From Terriglobales bacterium (GTDB lineage Bacteria; Acidobacteriota; Terriglobia; Terriglobales; Acidobacteriaceae), in NCBI GenBank assembly GCA_035561515.1, contig DATMXP010000027.1, positions 124,001 through 188,000 of the forward strand: a stretch of DNA of 64,000 nt, given 5' to 3'. The notes under the pieces are model-generated. The model had not been told where the DNA came from, did not search any database, and saw only the letters and a program-made list of their open reading frames with translations. Position numbers and translations under genes: made by a program. This document shows, one piece after another, positions 25,739 to 34,944 of the stretch. Positions within the stretch are counted from its first letter, which is position 1. Each line of letters starts with the position of its first letter.

Positions 25739-26923
25739 ATGAAGAAAATTGTCGTCGTACTGTTATTGGTCTTTTGTAGTTACGCTGCCCTCGCCGCCAC
25801 GCCAAGCAAATCCGCTCCGAAAAAAGCGAAGATTGAAACGTTAATGTACCTGGTGAATCGGGCGGATTCGATTCAGAGCTTTCGCGAACATGCGAAACAG
25901 GTGTCGATCATTGCACCGCAGTGCTTCTCGATGGATGCGGAAGGATTTGTCGGCGGAGAAGTTCCGCCCGAGGTGCTGGAGATCGCGCGAACAAACGGTG
26001 TCGCGCTGATGCCGCTGGTGACGAACAAAGGATTTAACCAGCCCTTGATGCACACGATGCTCGATAACGCCGACTCGCGGGCACGTGCGATCAAGTATCT
26101 GATCTACCTGTCGCTGCGCGATGGCTACATCGGAATTCAATTCGATTACGAGAACATCCTTTATACGTATCGTGACAAGTTCACGGTGTTCGTGCGCGAA
26201 GCGGCGAAGGAGTTTCACAAGCACGGATTGAAGCTGAGCCTGGCGGTGGTGGGCAAATATTCGGACGACCGCAACTCGGAGTCGCCGGGAGGCTACGACA
26301 ACTGGAGCGGCGTGTACGACTACACAGACTTGGGGAAGGTGGCGGACTTTCTGAGCATCATGGCGTATCCGCAGCACGCGGGGTTCTCCGATCCCGGCCC
26401 ACTGGCGGGAGTGCCGTGGGTGAAGCAGGTGGCGGAGTTTTCGCTCTCGAAAGTGCCGGCGCGGAAGTTGTCGCTGGGCGTGCCGACGTATGGGATCCGC
26501 TGGACGGCTGTGAGTGCGGACCAGAACGTAAAGCCGGCTGACTTCGTGCAGGACAACGCGGGTGCGCAGAAGAAAAAGTGGACGGTGAAGTCGATGTGGT
26601 TCACGGGGCTGAAGGACGTGGTGGCGCAAAGCACGCCGATATGGGACGAGACGGAGCAGGCGAACCGGTACGAACTGACTACAGCGGACGGCGCAAACAG
26701 CGTGATCTGGTACGAAGACGCGCGCAGTCTGCAACCGAAGCTCACGCTTGCAGTGGAGTCGGGTATGCCCGGAATCTCGGCCTGGGTAATCGGCATGGAA
26801 GACCCGGACTTCTGGACGATGCTGGACCGGGAGTTCCGAGTGACGCATCCGAAGTCGCCGGCAGTTAAAGGGACGCAGGAAGAGCGGGCGAAACGGGCGG
26901 CGAGGTTGCTAGAAGGGAAGTAG
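25739..26923 (+). CDS. GH18-family (YaaH-like) secreted protein
   Basis: 394 residues from ATG at 25739, which starts a signal peptide (MKKIVVVLLLVFCSYAALAA); upstream in-frame codons are not supported. The body is a glycoside hydrolase family 18 TIM barrel of the spore-germination YaaH type. The catalytic strand reads DGYIGIQFDYEN, with D136 and the acid/base E138 of the DxE motif present. Other barrel strands (LSLAVVGKYSDD, VADFLSIMAYPQHAG, KLSLGVPTYGIRWT, ISAWVIGMEDPDFW) are recognisable. It probably cleaves or binds a beta-1,4-linked amino-sugar polymer such as peptidoglycan or chitin outside the cytoplasm. A strong terminator follows. Confidence 0.85.
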   Translation: MKKIVVVLLLVFCSYAALAATPSKSAPKKAKIETLMYLVNRADSIQSFREHAKQVSIIAPQCFSMDAEGFVGGEVPPEVLEIARTNGVALMPLVTNKGFNQPLMHTMLDNADSRARAIKYLIYLSLRDGYIGIQFDYENILYTYRDKFTVFVREAAKEFHKHGLKLSLAVVGKYSDDRNSESPGGYDNWSGVYDYTDLGKVADFLSIMAYPQHAGFSDPGPLAGVPWVKQVAEFSLSKVPARKLSLGVPTYGIRWTAVSADQNVKPADFVQDNAGAQKKKWTVKSMWFTGLKDVVAQSTPIWDETEQANRYELTTADGANSVIWYEDARSLQPKLTLAVESGMPGISAWVIGMEDPDFWTMLDREFRVTHPKSPAVKGTQEERAKRAARLLEGK

Positions 26924-26943
26924 TTGCGTTCACAACAGAAGCG

Positions 26944-26977
26944 AAAAGGCCCACTCTTGCGAGTGGGCCTTTTTCTA
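26944..26977 (+). terminator. Bidirectional Rho-independent terminator
   Basis: AAAAGGCCCACTC (26944-26956) and GAGTGGGCCTTTT (26961-26973) form a perfect 13-bp stem with a TTGC loop and T-runs at both ends on the respective strands. It separates the GH18 gene from the convergent gene ending at 26995. Confidence 0.93.
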
Positions 26978-26994
26978 CATGAGGTCTCTTAACG

Positions 26995-27966
26995 TCAGTA
27001 TTGTGGGGCCGGGAGGCGGAGGTATTCGCCTTCGCGGACGGTGGCCTGGCTAACGCGTCCGTTGTACGTGTACTGGATCAAGAGGATTCCGTTGCGTCTT
27101 CCGCCTCCGGGCATTCCCATGGAGTCGTCGGTGACCTGGAAGTTGAGCTGGCCTCCGCGAATCTGGGAGTTAAGACGGGAGGTGACGTCGGTGAACCGGT
27201 TTCCAAAGCCGTAGTCGGCGCGAAGGATTTGCAGCGTGCCGGGGTAATTCTGGCCGGGGGGTACATTGCCGTTCGGGAGCCGGAGATAGCTGCCTTCGGC
27301 GATGGAGGTTTCCTCCTGGCGACCGTTGTAGGTGTAGCGGATGCGGAGGATTTTGTCCTGACCGCGGGCCGGGTCGCCACCCATGGTGTAGTTGTTCACC
27401 TGCAAGGTGAGCTGGTTGTTCTGGACCTGGGAATTCAGGCGATCGGTGACATCCATGAAGCGGTTACCGAGGCCGTATTCGGCGCGCACGATACGGAGGT
27501 TGTTCCAGCCGCCACTCCATCCACCATTGTCGTTACCGCCGTCCCAGGTGAGGTCGCCGGTGTAGCCTTCGGAACCACGCTGGGGGTCGTCGAGACGGAT
27601 GACGGCGACACCGTTGTTCTGGTTCGGGCTCTTGATGAGCGTCTGACTGCCGCGGCCATCAACGCCCTGGAAACGGAAGTTGGTGGGGTTAAGCGGAAGG
27701 GGCTGATTGCAGTCCAGCCGGCGCCAGGAAATGGCGCCGCCGGAGACCCAGCGGAGACGGCCTTCATTGCCGCGGATCTCGACATCGGCAGAGCCGTCGA
27801 CGACAGCTTCGAAGGTGCACTTGCCTTTGCCCGGCGCACCGGAAATGTTCGCCTGAATGTTTTGGGTGGGCTGCGGAGGAAACTGGGTCTGAGCCATACC
27901 CGCCAGGGTTGCCAACATAAAGAAGCACAGAAGACCGAAACAGATGAACGGCTTGGTGAATTTCAT
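26995..27966 (-). CDS. Secreted protein with an internally duplicated beta domain
   Basis: 323 residues from ATG at 27966 (GGAG lies six bases upstream; an ATG two codons earlier at 27972 is also open). The signal peptide is residues 1-26. Residues about 40-140 are one domain (CTFEAVVDGSADVEIRGNEG). Then come two copies of a domain of about 80 residues, each with a YG-GNRF-DVT-RLNSQ motif, a Gln-Leu strand, a Met-Gly turn, an (I/R)YTYNGR strand and a Glu-Gly-(S/E)YLRLP end. Copy one is at about 160-235, copy two at about 248-320. The duplication is clear; the family was not recognised. Confidence 0.72.
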   Translation of the reverse strand: MKFTKPFICFGLLCFFMLATLAGMAQTQFPPQPTQNIQANISGAPGKGKCTFEAVVDGSADVEIRGNEGRLRWVSGGAISWRRLDCNQPLPLNPTNFRFQGVDGRGSQTLIKSPNQNNGVAVIRLDDPQRGSEGYTGDLTWDGGNDNGGWSGGWNNLRIVRAEYGLGNRFMDVTDRLNSQVQNNQLTLQVNNYTMGGDPARGQDKILRIRYTYNGRQEETSIAEGSYLRLPNGNVPPGQNYPGTLQILRADYGFGNRFTDVTSRLNSQIRGGQLNFQVTDDSMGMPGGGRRNGILLIQYTYNGRVSQATVREGEYLRLPAPQY

Positions 27967-28056
27967 ATGCATCTCCGAACTTGTCTGCCGCTGGATATGG
28001 AAACCATGTTAGTCACAATCAGTTGCGTAACTCTAGTAACGTAAGGCCACGTATCT

Positions 28057-29025
28057 TCAGTGAGACAAAAAGGTCTCGACTGCGGTAAGGAATTTGTCCG
28101 GCTGATCGACGAAGGTCATGTGCCCGCTTTTGGGCAGTACGACCAGCTTCGAACCGGGGATCTTCTGGTGCATTTCCTCTGACATCCGGGGATCGGTGGT
28201 GTCGTTGTCGCCGACGATGATAAGGGTTGGAACCTTGATCTGCGAAAGCTTGTCGAGGTACTCAACTTCGGTGAGGTTGCCGTCGACGACAAACTCGCCG
28301 TGGGAGCCCCACATCTCGCGATAGACATCCCAGGCGGTCCCGGTGTTTCCCGCGACGGGATCGTAATTCTCATCGGGCCGATTGGCGTACAGGTGTGGGA
28401 AGTAGCCCTTGCCCCAGGCGAGTCTGGCGTACTCATCCGGGTAACGTCCGCGTTCCCAAGGCTCACCTTTGCCGAAGAGTCCGGCGGCTTCAAGTTCGTC
28501 GACACGCTTGCGATCGCGAGGATCCATTTCCGACTTGATCTTCGCGAGAGCCTGATTGAGTTCGCGGGTGCTGGCGAAGGTGCTGCCGAGAATCAGGTGC
28601 GAAAGGTTCTTCTGGTACTTGAGGGCGTAGGCCTGGGCGAGAACGCCTCCGGCGGAGTGGCCGAGCAGGTTGATTTTGCCGAGATTGAGCGTCTGGCGAA
28701 CGGCTTCCGCGTCTTCGACCATGTTGGCGACGGTGTATTGCTTTGGATCTTCGAGCTTGGACGACTTGCCTCCGCCACGCTCGTCGATGAAGACGAGACG
28801 GTTGGTCTTCATCAGCGGGAGCAGATAGGGGAGCAGGTAGTCGTGGGACATGCCCGGGCCACCGTGGAGAATGAGGAGAGGTGGGCCTTGTCCGACGACC
28901 TTGTAATAGATGAAGGCGCCGTTGCTGTGGACGAAGCCTTCCTGCACGGGGAAGAGGTTGGGATTGGATTGTGCCAAAGCGAAGCAAGAGAAGAAGAGAA
29001 CGAAAGCAATAAGTTTTGCTCGCAT
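28057..29025 (-). CDS. Secreted alpha/beta hydrolase, proline-iminopeptidase-like (S33)
   Basis: 322 residues from ATG at 29025, which begins a signal peptide (MRAKLIAFVLFFSCFALAQ); six upstream codons are open but weaken it. Oxyanion loop HGGPG is at 54-58, DERGGGKSS at about 81-89, the nucleophile in GHSAGG (Ser124), the acid probably in VGDNDTTDP, and the catalytic His in KSGHMTFVDQPDKF. The HGGPG and GxSxGG pair is the signature of the prolyl iminopeptidase/tricorn-interacting family, which removes N-terminal proline or other residues from peptides. Export suggests extracellular peptide scavenging. Confidence 0.86.
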   Translation of the reverse strand: MRAKLIAFVLFFSCFALAQSNPNLFPVQEGFVHSNGAFIYYKVVGQGPPLLILHGGPGMSHDYLLPYLLPLMKTNRLVFIDERGGGKSSKLEDPKQYTVANMVEDAEAVRQTLNLGKINLLGHSAGGVLAQAYALKYQKNLSHLILGSTFASTRELNQALAKIKSEMDPRDRKRVDELEAAGLFGKGEPWERGRYPDEYARLAWGKGYFPHLYANRPDENYDPVAGNTGTAWDVYREMWGSHGEFVVDGNLTEVEYLDKLSQIKVPTLIIVGDNDTTDPRMSEEMHQKIPGSKLVVLPKSGHMTFVDQPDKFLTAVETFLSH

Positions 29026-29146
29026 GGGCCGGGATGCTAGCACAAACAGAGCAGGAAGGCGCTAGCGTTTGGGCTGTGTCGTTCCGGCGGGGAAAATGAA
29101 AGCGCGGGCGACGGGCCCGCGCTGACACACGGCGAGTGGCCGAGGG

Positions 29147-30436
29147 TTACTTCTTCATGGCGGTGAAGGCGTCGTTCATGATGCGGATGGCGTCGTCGAC
29201 GTCGGACTTGGCGATGTTGAGCGGCGGCGACATGCGGATGACGTTGCCGTAGAGTCCGCCCTTTCCGATGAGGAGACCGCGCTTGCGGCATTCTTCCATG
29301 AGGGTGTTGGTTTCGGCCGGAGCGGGTTCCTTGGTGTTGCGATCTTTCACCAATTCCATGGCCTGAAGCAGTCCCATGCCGCGGACGTCACCGATGAGCA
29401 TGTGCTTCTTCTGGAGGTCTTCTAGGCCCTGGCGGAAGTACCCACCGACTTCGGCGGCGTTGTCCATGAGGCGGTCTTCTTCGATGAGGTCGATGGTGGC
29501 CTTGGCGGCGACGCAGGTGACGGGGTTTCCACCGAAGCTGGAGATCTGGAGTCCCCGGAAGCTTGAGGCGATCTCGGCGCGGGTGGCGGTCAGTCCGACG
29601 GGGACACCGTTGGCGAGTCCCTTGGCGGAGGTGATGATGTCGGGGGTGACTTCCCACTGCTCGATGCCGAACCACTTCTTGCCGGTGCGACCCCAGCCGG
29701 TTTGAACTTCGTCGGAGATGAAGAGGCCGCCGTAGTCCTTCACGATCTTGAAGACAATCTTGAAGTACTCGGGCGGCGGGGTGACGAGTCCGCCGACACC
29801 CTGGATGGGTTCGGCGATGAAGGCGGCGATCTGACCGGAGGTGGTGGTCTGGATGACGTTCTCAACGTCTTTTGCGCAAGCGACACCGCAATCGGGATAG
29901 GTTTTGCCGAATGGGCAGCGGTAGCAGTAAGCGTTTAGCGCATGGGTGATGCCGATGCCGATGGGGACGTTCTTGCGCCAGGTGTTGTGTCCGGTGAGGG
30001 ACTGGGCGAGAGCGGTGCGTCCGCTGTAGCCGTGGCGGAGGGCGACGACTTCGAAGTTGCCGGTGTGGATGCGCGCGAGTTGGATAGCGGTTTCGTTGGC
30101 TTCGGAGCCGCTGTTGGTGAAGTAGCTCTGGCTGATTTCGCCGGGCGTAATCTGCGCGATCTTCTCGGCGAGGGCGACGATGGCTTCGTTGGGGAAGAGC
30201 GTGGAGGCGTGCTGGAGTTTGTCGACCTGTTGCTTAACTTTCGAGGTGACGCGGGGATTGGTGTGTCCGACGGAGATCGTTACGATGCCGCCGAAGAAAT
30301 CGAGGTACTTGTTGCCGTCGACGTCCCAGAGGTACTGCATGGAGGCGTGGTCGGTGACGAGCGGGTCGGGATAGTAGGTGGTGATCGCCGGGAAGACGTA
30401 TTGCTTGTGCTTCTTGATGATTTCGTCGCGGGTCAT
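29147..30436 (-). CDS. Class III aminotransferase (AGXT2 / GABA-transaminase type)
   Basis: 429 residues. PLP-binding features: FTNSGSEANETAIQLAR (phosphate cup) at 106-122, HGYSGRT at 135-141, ISDEVQTGWGRTG at 240-252 with the PLP Asp, and the Schiff-base lysine K272 in TSAKGLANGVPVG. It transfers an amino group between omega-amino acids (or alanine) and pyruvate or glyoxylate; the exact substrate is not decidable by eye. A cysteine set C171-x2-C174-x8-C183-x3-C187 is present. The upstream neighbour, 21 bases away, is a 3-hydroxyacyl-CoA dehydrogenase, which fits an amino-acid or beta-alanine catabolic operon. Confidence 0.9.
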   Translation of the reverse strand: MTRDEIIKKHKQYVFPAITTYYPDPLVTDHASMQYLWDVDGNKYLDFFGGIVTISVGHTNPRVTSKVKQQVDKLQHASTLFPNEAIVALAEKIAQITPGEISQSYFTNSGSEANETAIQLARIHTGNFEVVALRHGYSGRTALAQSLTGHNTWRKNVPIGIGITHALNAYCYRCPFGKTYPDCGVACAKDVENVIQTTTSGQIAAFIAEPIQGVGGLVTPPPEYFKIVFKIVKDYGGLFISDEVQTGWGRTGKKWFGIEQWEVTPDIITSAKGLANGVPVGLTATRAEIASSFRGLQISSFGGNPVTCVAAKATIDLIEEDRLMDNAAEVGGYFRQGLEDLQKKHMLIGDVRGMGLLQAMELVKDRNTKEPAPAETNTLMEECRKRGLLIGKGGLYGNVIRMSPPLNIAKSDVDDAIRIMNDAFTAMKK

Positions 30437-30457
30437 GAGTACCTGATTTCTTCGTGA

Positions 30458-31306
30458 TTAGTATTTATAAAAACCGCGTCCGGATTTACGGCCGAGCCAG
30501 CCGGCATCGACCATCTTGATGAGCAGCGGGCAAGGGCGATACTTCGGGTCGCCGAGGCCGGATTCCATCACGCGCATGATGTCGAGGCAGACGTCGAGTC
30601 CGATGAAATCGGCGAGAGTGAGCGGTCCCATTGGGTGCGCCATGCCGAGTTTGAAGACTTCATCCACGGCCTCAGGGGTGGCGACGCCTTCCATAACTGT
30701 AAAGATCGCTTCGTTGATGAGCGGCATGAGCACGCGGTTCGAGACGAAGCCGGGGTAGTCGTTGACTTCGACGGGAGTCTTTTCGAGCTTAACGGAGAGG
30801 TCGCGGACGGCGTTGTAGGTGTCCTGCGAGGTGGCGAGTCCGCGGATGACTTCCACGAGTTTCATCACCGGAACCGGGTTGAAGAAGTGCATGCCGATGA
30901 CTTTGTCGGGGCGCTTGGTTTGTGCGGCGAGTTTGGTGATGGAGATCGAGGAGGTGTTGGAGGCGAGGATGACTTCGGGCCGGGTGATGGCGTCGAGGTC
31001 GCGGAAGATCTCGGTCTTGATGTCGAACTTTTCGGTAGCGGCTTCGACGATGAAGTCGGCGGAGGCGAGTTGATCGCGACGGGTGGTGGTGCGGATGTGG
31101 CGAAGGGCGGCTTCGCGGTCGGCCACGCTGATCTTGCCCTTGGCGGCTTCGCGCTCAAGATTCTTGCCGATGGTGTCGAGTCCGCGCTGGAGGAAGCGAT
31201 CTTCGATGTCGCAGAGGATGACGTCGAATCCGGACTTGGCGAAAACGTGAGCGATGCCGTTGCCCATGGTGCCAGCGCCGATGACGCCGATGGTTTTGAA
31301 ATCCAT
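30458..31306 (-). CDS. 3-hydroxybutyryl-CoA dehydrogenase
   Basis: 282 residues, the full length of single-domain 3-hydroxyacyl-CoA dehydrogenases. The Rossmann NAD site is [20 protein letters not shown] at 8-27. The catalytic histidine lies in [17 protein letters not shown], and the C-terminal dimer domain carries [17 protein letters not shown] and [20 protein letters not shown]. It oxidises 3-hydroxyacyl-CoA (usually hydroxybutyryl-CoA) with NAD(P). AGGAG stands nine bases before the ATG. It heads an apparent two-gene operon with the aminotransferase; the linkage hints at amino-acid or short acyl-CoA breakdown. Confidence 0.92.
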   Translation of the reverse strand: MDFKTIGVIGAGTMGNGIAHVFAKSGFDVILCDIEDRFLQRGLDTIGKNLEREAAKGKISVADREAALRHIRTTTRRDQLASADFIVEAATEKFDIKTEIFRDLDAITRPEVILASNTSSISITKLAAQTKRPDKVIGMHFFNPVPVMKLVEVIRGLATSQDTYNAVRDLSVKLEKTPVEVNDYPGFVSNRVLMPLINEAIFTVMEGVATPEAVDEVFKLGMAHPMGPLTLADFIGLDVCLDIMRVMESGLGDPKYRPCPLLIKMVDAGWLGRKSGRGFYKY

Positions 31307-31399
31307 GATGACTGTCTCCTAAAAGGAACGGGACAGTATACGGGAATGGGAGCGGGTGGTTCATGGGCTTGTTGGCGGAATTCTGATAGGGTTCATCGG

Positions 31400-31987
31400 A
31401 TGAAATCTGAACGACAAAGATGCAGCTGGCCGTCGAACGAGTTAGCGATCCGTTATCACGACGAAGAGTGGGGTGTGCCGGTACACGATGACCGGCGATG
31501 GTTTGAGTTCCTGATCCTGGAAGGCGCGCAGGCGGGGCTTAGCTGGGACACGATCCTGAAGAAGCGCGAGGCATATCGGAAGGCGTTCGATGGCTTCGAT
31601 CCGGAGCGCGTGGCGAAGTACACGGAGAAGAAGATGGACTCGCTGATGAAGGATGAGGGCATCGTGCGGAACCGGCTGAAGATTGCATCGGCAGTGGGTA
31701 ATGCGAAGGCGTTCCTGAAGGTACAGAAAGAGTTTGGGAGTTTCGATCAGTACATCTGGCAGTTTGTGGGAGGGAAGCCGATTGTGAATCAGCCGCGGGG
31801 GATGGGAGATGTTCCGGCGAAGACGGCGGTATCAGACGCGATGAGCAAGGACCTGCGGAAGCGTGGGTTCAACTTCGTGGGGAGCACGATCTGCTACGCG
31901 TTCATGCAGGCGACAGGCCTGGTGGATGACCACATGGTGGGGTGTTTCCGAAAGACGAAAGCGCGAGCGGTGCGCGCGAGCAAATAA
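31400..31987 (+). CDS. tag: DNA-3-methyladenine glycosylase I
   Basis: 195 residues from ATG at 31400. The frame is open far upstream, but that part is antisense to the dehydrogenase gene. Conserved features of the TAG family are visible: Cys8 in RCSW, YHDEEWG at 19-25, LEGAQAGLSWDTIL, and the zinc-ligand end VDDHMVGCF. It excises 3-methyladenine from alkylated DNA. It is expressed away from the dehydrogenase and is followed by a hairpin that mainly serves the convergent BON-protein gene. Confidence 0.93.
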   Translation: MKSERQRCSWPSNELAIRYHDEEWGVPVHDDRRWFEFLILEGAQAGLSWDTILKKREAYRKAFDGFDPERVAKYTEKKMDSLMKDEGIVRNRLKIASAVGNAKAFLKVQKEFGSFDQYIWQFVGGKPIVNQPRGMGDVPAKTAVSDAMSKDLRKRGFNFVGSTICYAFMQATGLVDDHMVGCFRKTKARAVRASK

Positions 31988-32012
31988 AAAGGGCGGCCGC
32001 AAGGGCCGCCCT
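31984..32012 (-). terminator. Rho-independent terminator of the BON-domain gene
   Basis: AGGGCGGCC (31990-31998) pairs with GGCCGCCCT (32004-32012) over a 5-base loop. On the minus strand the stem is followed by TTTTTATTTG, so its main direction is leftward, ending the gene at 32033-33589. It may also stop the convergent tag transcript. Confidence 0.88.
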
Positions 32013-32032
32013 GTGGCCACTGACAATCCGAG

Positions 32033-33589
32033 CTACTTCTTCGGAGGAGTGGTCTGATCTGGAGTGCTGGTGGAAGTGCTACCCGTGCTGGAGCCAGAGG
32101 TTCCAGTCGTGGAAGGGCTGGTGGAAGAGCCACCGATGCTCGAGCTGCTGCCCGACTGATCGGAAGCCGCACCCGAACCGTTCACCTTGATGTTGTCCAC
32201 AATGCGGCGATTGCCGGCGAACGACTGCGCGATGCGCTTGGCTTCGTCGCGATCCTTCGCAGAAGGCGCCGTGCCGCTCAGTTCGATGGAATCGTCCGTA
32301 ACGTTCACGGAGATGTTCGCGCTGGTCAGCGTGGGTTCATTGCGGAAAGCGGTCTGGATGTCGTTGCGAACCTGATCGGAAGAGCCGCTGGCAGAGGAAG
32401 CGCCAGTGGTGCTGCTGCCCATCGAGGAAGCGCTACCAGATTCGGGGGTCGATCCGGTGGTGCTGGACTGACCGGGCATGCTGCTGCTGGAGCTGCTCGC
32501 GCCGGGCGTGGTGCTGGTGGCGCCGGTCGTGCTGCTGCCAGTGGTTGATTGCGAACTCGTGGATTGCGAACCCACAGAGGAGGTGGACGAAGCCGAGCTG
32601 TCGGGCGTCGTGGAAGACGTCGAACTGCCGGGCGTCGAAGAGGTTTGAGCGGAGCCGCTCACGCCGCCAGTAGTACCGCTTACCTGCGGGCTGCTGCTCG
32701 AGGTGCTGTCAGGGGTCGACGTGCTGGAGCTGGTGCTGCTGGTGTTGCCCGTGCTGCTGGTCGTGCTGGACTGCGAGGACGACGACGCACTGTCCGGCAG
32801 AGTCGACGAAGAGCTGGAGCTGGTGCTCGGGCTGGTTGAAGTCTGAGCACCGGTGGTGCTGCTGGTATCGGTGCTGCTGCCAACGCTGCTCGACGAACCG
32901 CTCATGTCACTCGACGCGGTGTTGCTTTTAGGGGTGGTCGGTTCGGTACTGGAAGAGGGGCTGTTCGGCGAAGTGGTCGACGTCTGGCCACTGGTGCTGC
33001 CGGTCGAGCCGGAATTGCCGGAGATGCTGCCAGCCGTGTTGCCGCTGGAGCTGGAACCGGTCATGGAGTTGTTGTCAGAAGCGGAGCCCGAAAGCCCGCC
33101 AGTGGTGGAAGTTGTGCCGCTGGCCGAGGCCGAAACGGTGAGTTCCTTGTCTTTGACTTTATGAACGCCCGGAACGGCTTTGGCAAGGCGCTTTGCTTCC
33201 TTGCGGTCTTCCTTGCTGGCGACAGTGCCGGCCAGGTTGACGGTGCCGTTTTCAACGGTGACCTGAACGTTCTGGAGATTGGGGTTGGTCGCAAGCTGCT
33301 CGTGGACCTGACGGTGAATCGTCTGATCGTCAACCTGAACATTGGCCTTGGACTTGTCGGTCGCTGTCCCGGTGGTAGCGGTGGATTGGTCGCCGGTCAT
33401 GGAGCCGGTGGAGCCTGCGGTGGAACCGGTGCCCATGCCCTGGTTCTGGTCGCCGTAAGAGCCGCTCGAAGGTGAGCCGGTGCCCGTTCCGGAACCGGAA
33501 CTCGAGCTGCCTGTCCCGCCTGTTTGAGCCAGCGAGATGGCTGTGCTGAGCGCCAGTACGAACACAAATGCCTGTAGAGACTTCTTCAT
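32033..33589 (-). CDS. Secreted two-BON-domain protein with giant Ser/Thr-rich linker
   Basis: 518 residues. The signal peptide is 1-21. BON domain 1 is at about 85-155 (DDQTIHRQVHEQLATNPNLQ, VENGTVNLAGTVASKEDRKE) and BON domain 2 at about 405-475 (RNDIQTAFRNEPTLTSANIS, VTDDSIELSGTAPSAKDRDE). Between them lie about 250 residues almost wholly Ser, Thr, Gly and Pro, with a similar tail at the C-terminus and a Gly/Ser-rich stretch after the signal peptide. BON domains bind phospholipid membranes (OsmY type), so two membrane-binding ends on a flexible tether are suggested. GGGGAG precedes the ATG. Confidence 0.85.
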   Translation of the reverse strand: MKKSLQAFVFVLALSTAISLAQTGGTGSSSSGSGTGTGSPSSGSYGDQNQGMGTGSTAGSTGSMTGDQSTATTGTATDKSKANVQVDDQTIHRQVHEQLATNPNLQNVQVTVENGTVNLAGTVASKEDRKEAKRLAKAVPGVHKVKDKELTVSASASGTTSTTGGLSGSASDNNSMTGSSSSGNTAGSISGNSGSTGSTSGQTSTTSPNSPSSSTEPTTPKSNTASSDMSGSSSSVGSSTDTSSTTGAQTSTSPSTSSSSSSTLPDSASSSSQSSTTSSTGNTSSTSSSTSTPDSTSSSSPQVSGTTGGVSGSAQTSSTPGSSTSSTTPDSSASSTSSVGSQSTSSQSTTGSSTTGATSTTPGASSSSSSMPGQSSTTGSTPESGSASSMGSSTTGASSASGSSDQVRNDIQTAFRNEPTLTSANISVNVTDDSIELSGTAPSAKDRDEAKRIAQSFAGNRRIVDNIKVNGSGAASDQSGSSSSIGGSSTSPSTTGTSGSSTGSTSTSTPDQTTPPKK

Positions 33590-33969
33590 TTTCTATTTCT
33601 CCCCGAATTCGTGGATAGTTTGGATTTGCAGCATTCCGCGATGCGAATGTTCCCGGCGCACCTGCCGGGGAGGCGAACTCGACTACTTGGCGCGCAAACA
33701 GGTCCGGCCAGAAGAAACCTGCTCACAAGACTTATGCACGTAATCCACCATTAGGGAGTCAGCTGCAAACACCCGTAAAACACCAGATTTCATGGACTTG
33801 TGGACCTAGTTGCAGAGAAGGCGAGAGGAGGGATCTGGAATCGTGCGGCGCATGCTTTCTGTTGGCATTTGATTGCACATGTTCCCCATGCGGAGATACC
33901 GAAGCGCTTACATCAGTATGGGAGAAATGGTTACGAAGAGGAGGGTGAAGGCTGTATTAAACTGAGGGC
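33590..33969. other. Intergenic stretch between divergent genes, no gene seen
   Basis: About 380 bases between the leftward BON-protein gene and the rightward CDF transporter gene, so two promoters are expected. A CCCGGC/GCCGGG hairpin (33652-33669) and a CATTC/GAATG inverted repeat just before it are the only structures seen. No convincing -35/-10 pair or metal-regulator site was found. Confidence 0.35.
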
Positions 33970-34899
33970 ATGGCCGGTCATCATCACAGTCCCGTAGATT
34001 CACTGCGGGTCCTGCGAGTTTCGCTGGTCCTGACGGTCGTGTACATCGGGCTGCTCATCGTCTTTGGCATTAAGGCCCGAAGCCTGGCGCTGCTCTCTGA
34101 AGCAGGCCACAACGTCTCCGATTTTCTTGCCCTGCTACTCTCGCTAGCCGCGGTGTACATGCAGCGGCGTCCGCCCAGTGCGACCAAGACATTTGGGTAC
34201 GATCGGGCCGGGGTGGTGGCGGCGTTCCTGAACGCGCTTGCCCTGGTGGGGATTTCGTTCTTTATCTTCGTGGAAGCGGGGAAGAGGCTCTACTCGCCGG
34301 TAGAGGTACACCCAAAAGAGATGATCTGGGTGGGGGTAGCCGGTGTGGTGCTGAACGGCATCATTGCGATCCTGCTGTTCAAGGGAAGCCGTACGGACCT
34401 GAATATCCGGAGCGCGTTCCTGCATGAAATCGGCGACACCCTCTCGACAGCGGCGGTGATCGTCGGCGCAGTTGTGATCATGGAGACGGGCCGGACGTGG
34501 GTGGATCCGGCGCTGTCGTTTGGAATCGGGGCACTGATCCTGTGGTCGTCGTTCAGCATCATTCGCGAGACGTTGAATATTTTGCTGGAAGGGACTCCGC
34601 GCGGCGTGGACGTGGAGCAGGTGTCGACGGCCATCCTGGGTGTTGCCGGGGTGAACGATGTACACGACCTGCACGTGTGGAGCATCGGGAGCGCGTCGCG
34701 AGCGCTGGCGTGCCACATCACGATCGCCGATATTCCGCCATCGGAGAGCGAAATCATCCTCAGAGAAGTTCAGGAGAAGCTACGGACCAAGTTCCACATT
34801 AACCACACAACGATCCAGTTCGAACACGCCGAGTGCGAGATCGCACACGGGTGCGTGATGCCGGTGACGGACCCTCAGCATCACGGCCACGCGCACTAG
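33970..34899 (+). CDS. Cation diffusion facilitator, CzcD/ZitB type
   Basis: 309 residues with six membrane helices and a C-terminal cytoplasmic domain. Metal site A is complete: H47-N-V-S-D51 in TM2 and H152-E-I-G-D156 in TM5, the HxxxD pair that favours zinc or cadmium. The N-terminus (MAGHHHS) and C-terminus (QHHGHAH) are His-rich. The cytoplasmic domain contains VNDVHDLHVWSIG, the family's typical fold. It exports Zn2+ or a similar ion from the cytoplasm in exchange for protons. The start ATG follows GAGGGC. The downstream secreted esterase-like gene, 45 bases on, may be co-transcribed. Confidence 0.92.
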   Translation: MAGHHHSPVDSLRVLRVSLVLTVVYIGLLIVFGIKARSLALLSEAGHNVSDFLALLLSLAAVYMQRRPPSATKTFGYDRAGVVAAFLNALALVGISFFIFVEAGKRLYSPVEVHPKEMIWVGVAGVVLNGIIAILLFKGSRTDLNIRSAFLHEIGDTLSTAAVIVGAVVIMETGRTWVDPALSFGIGALILWSSFSIIRETLNILLEGTPRGVDVEQVSTAILGVAGVNDVHDLHVWSIGSASRALACHITIADIPPSESEIILREVQEKLRTKFHINHTTIQFEHAECEIAHGCVMPVTDPQHHGHAH

Positions 34900-34944
34900 T
34901 CCAAGAGTGCATTCCTGAAAACGTTGCAGTAGGATTCGGGCGAC

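Noticed and set aside
27001..28044. 347-codon frame on the plus strand
   Set aside because: Opposite strand of the duplicated-domain secreted protein, which has a signal peptide and Shine-Dalgarno sequence.
30635..31399. Long N-terminal extension of the tag frame
   Set aside because: This part is antisense to the dehydrogenase gene; TAG motifs start only after 31400.
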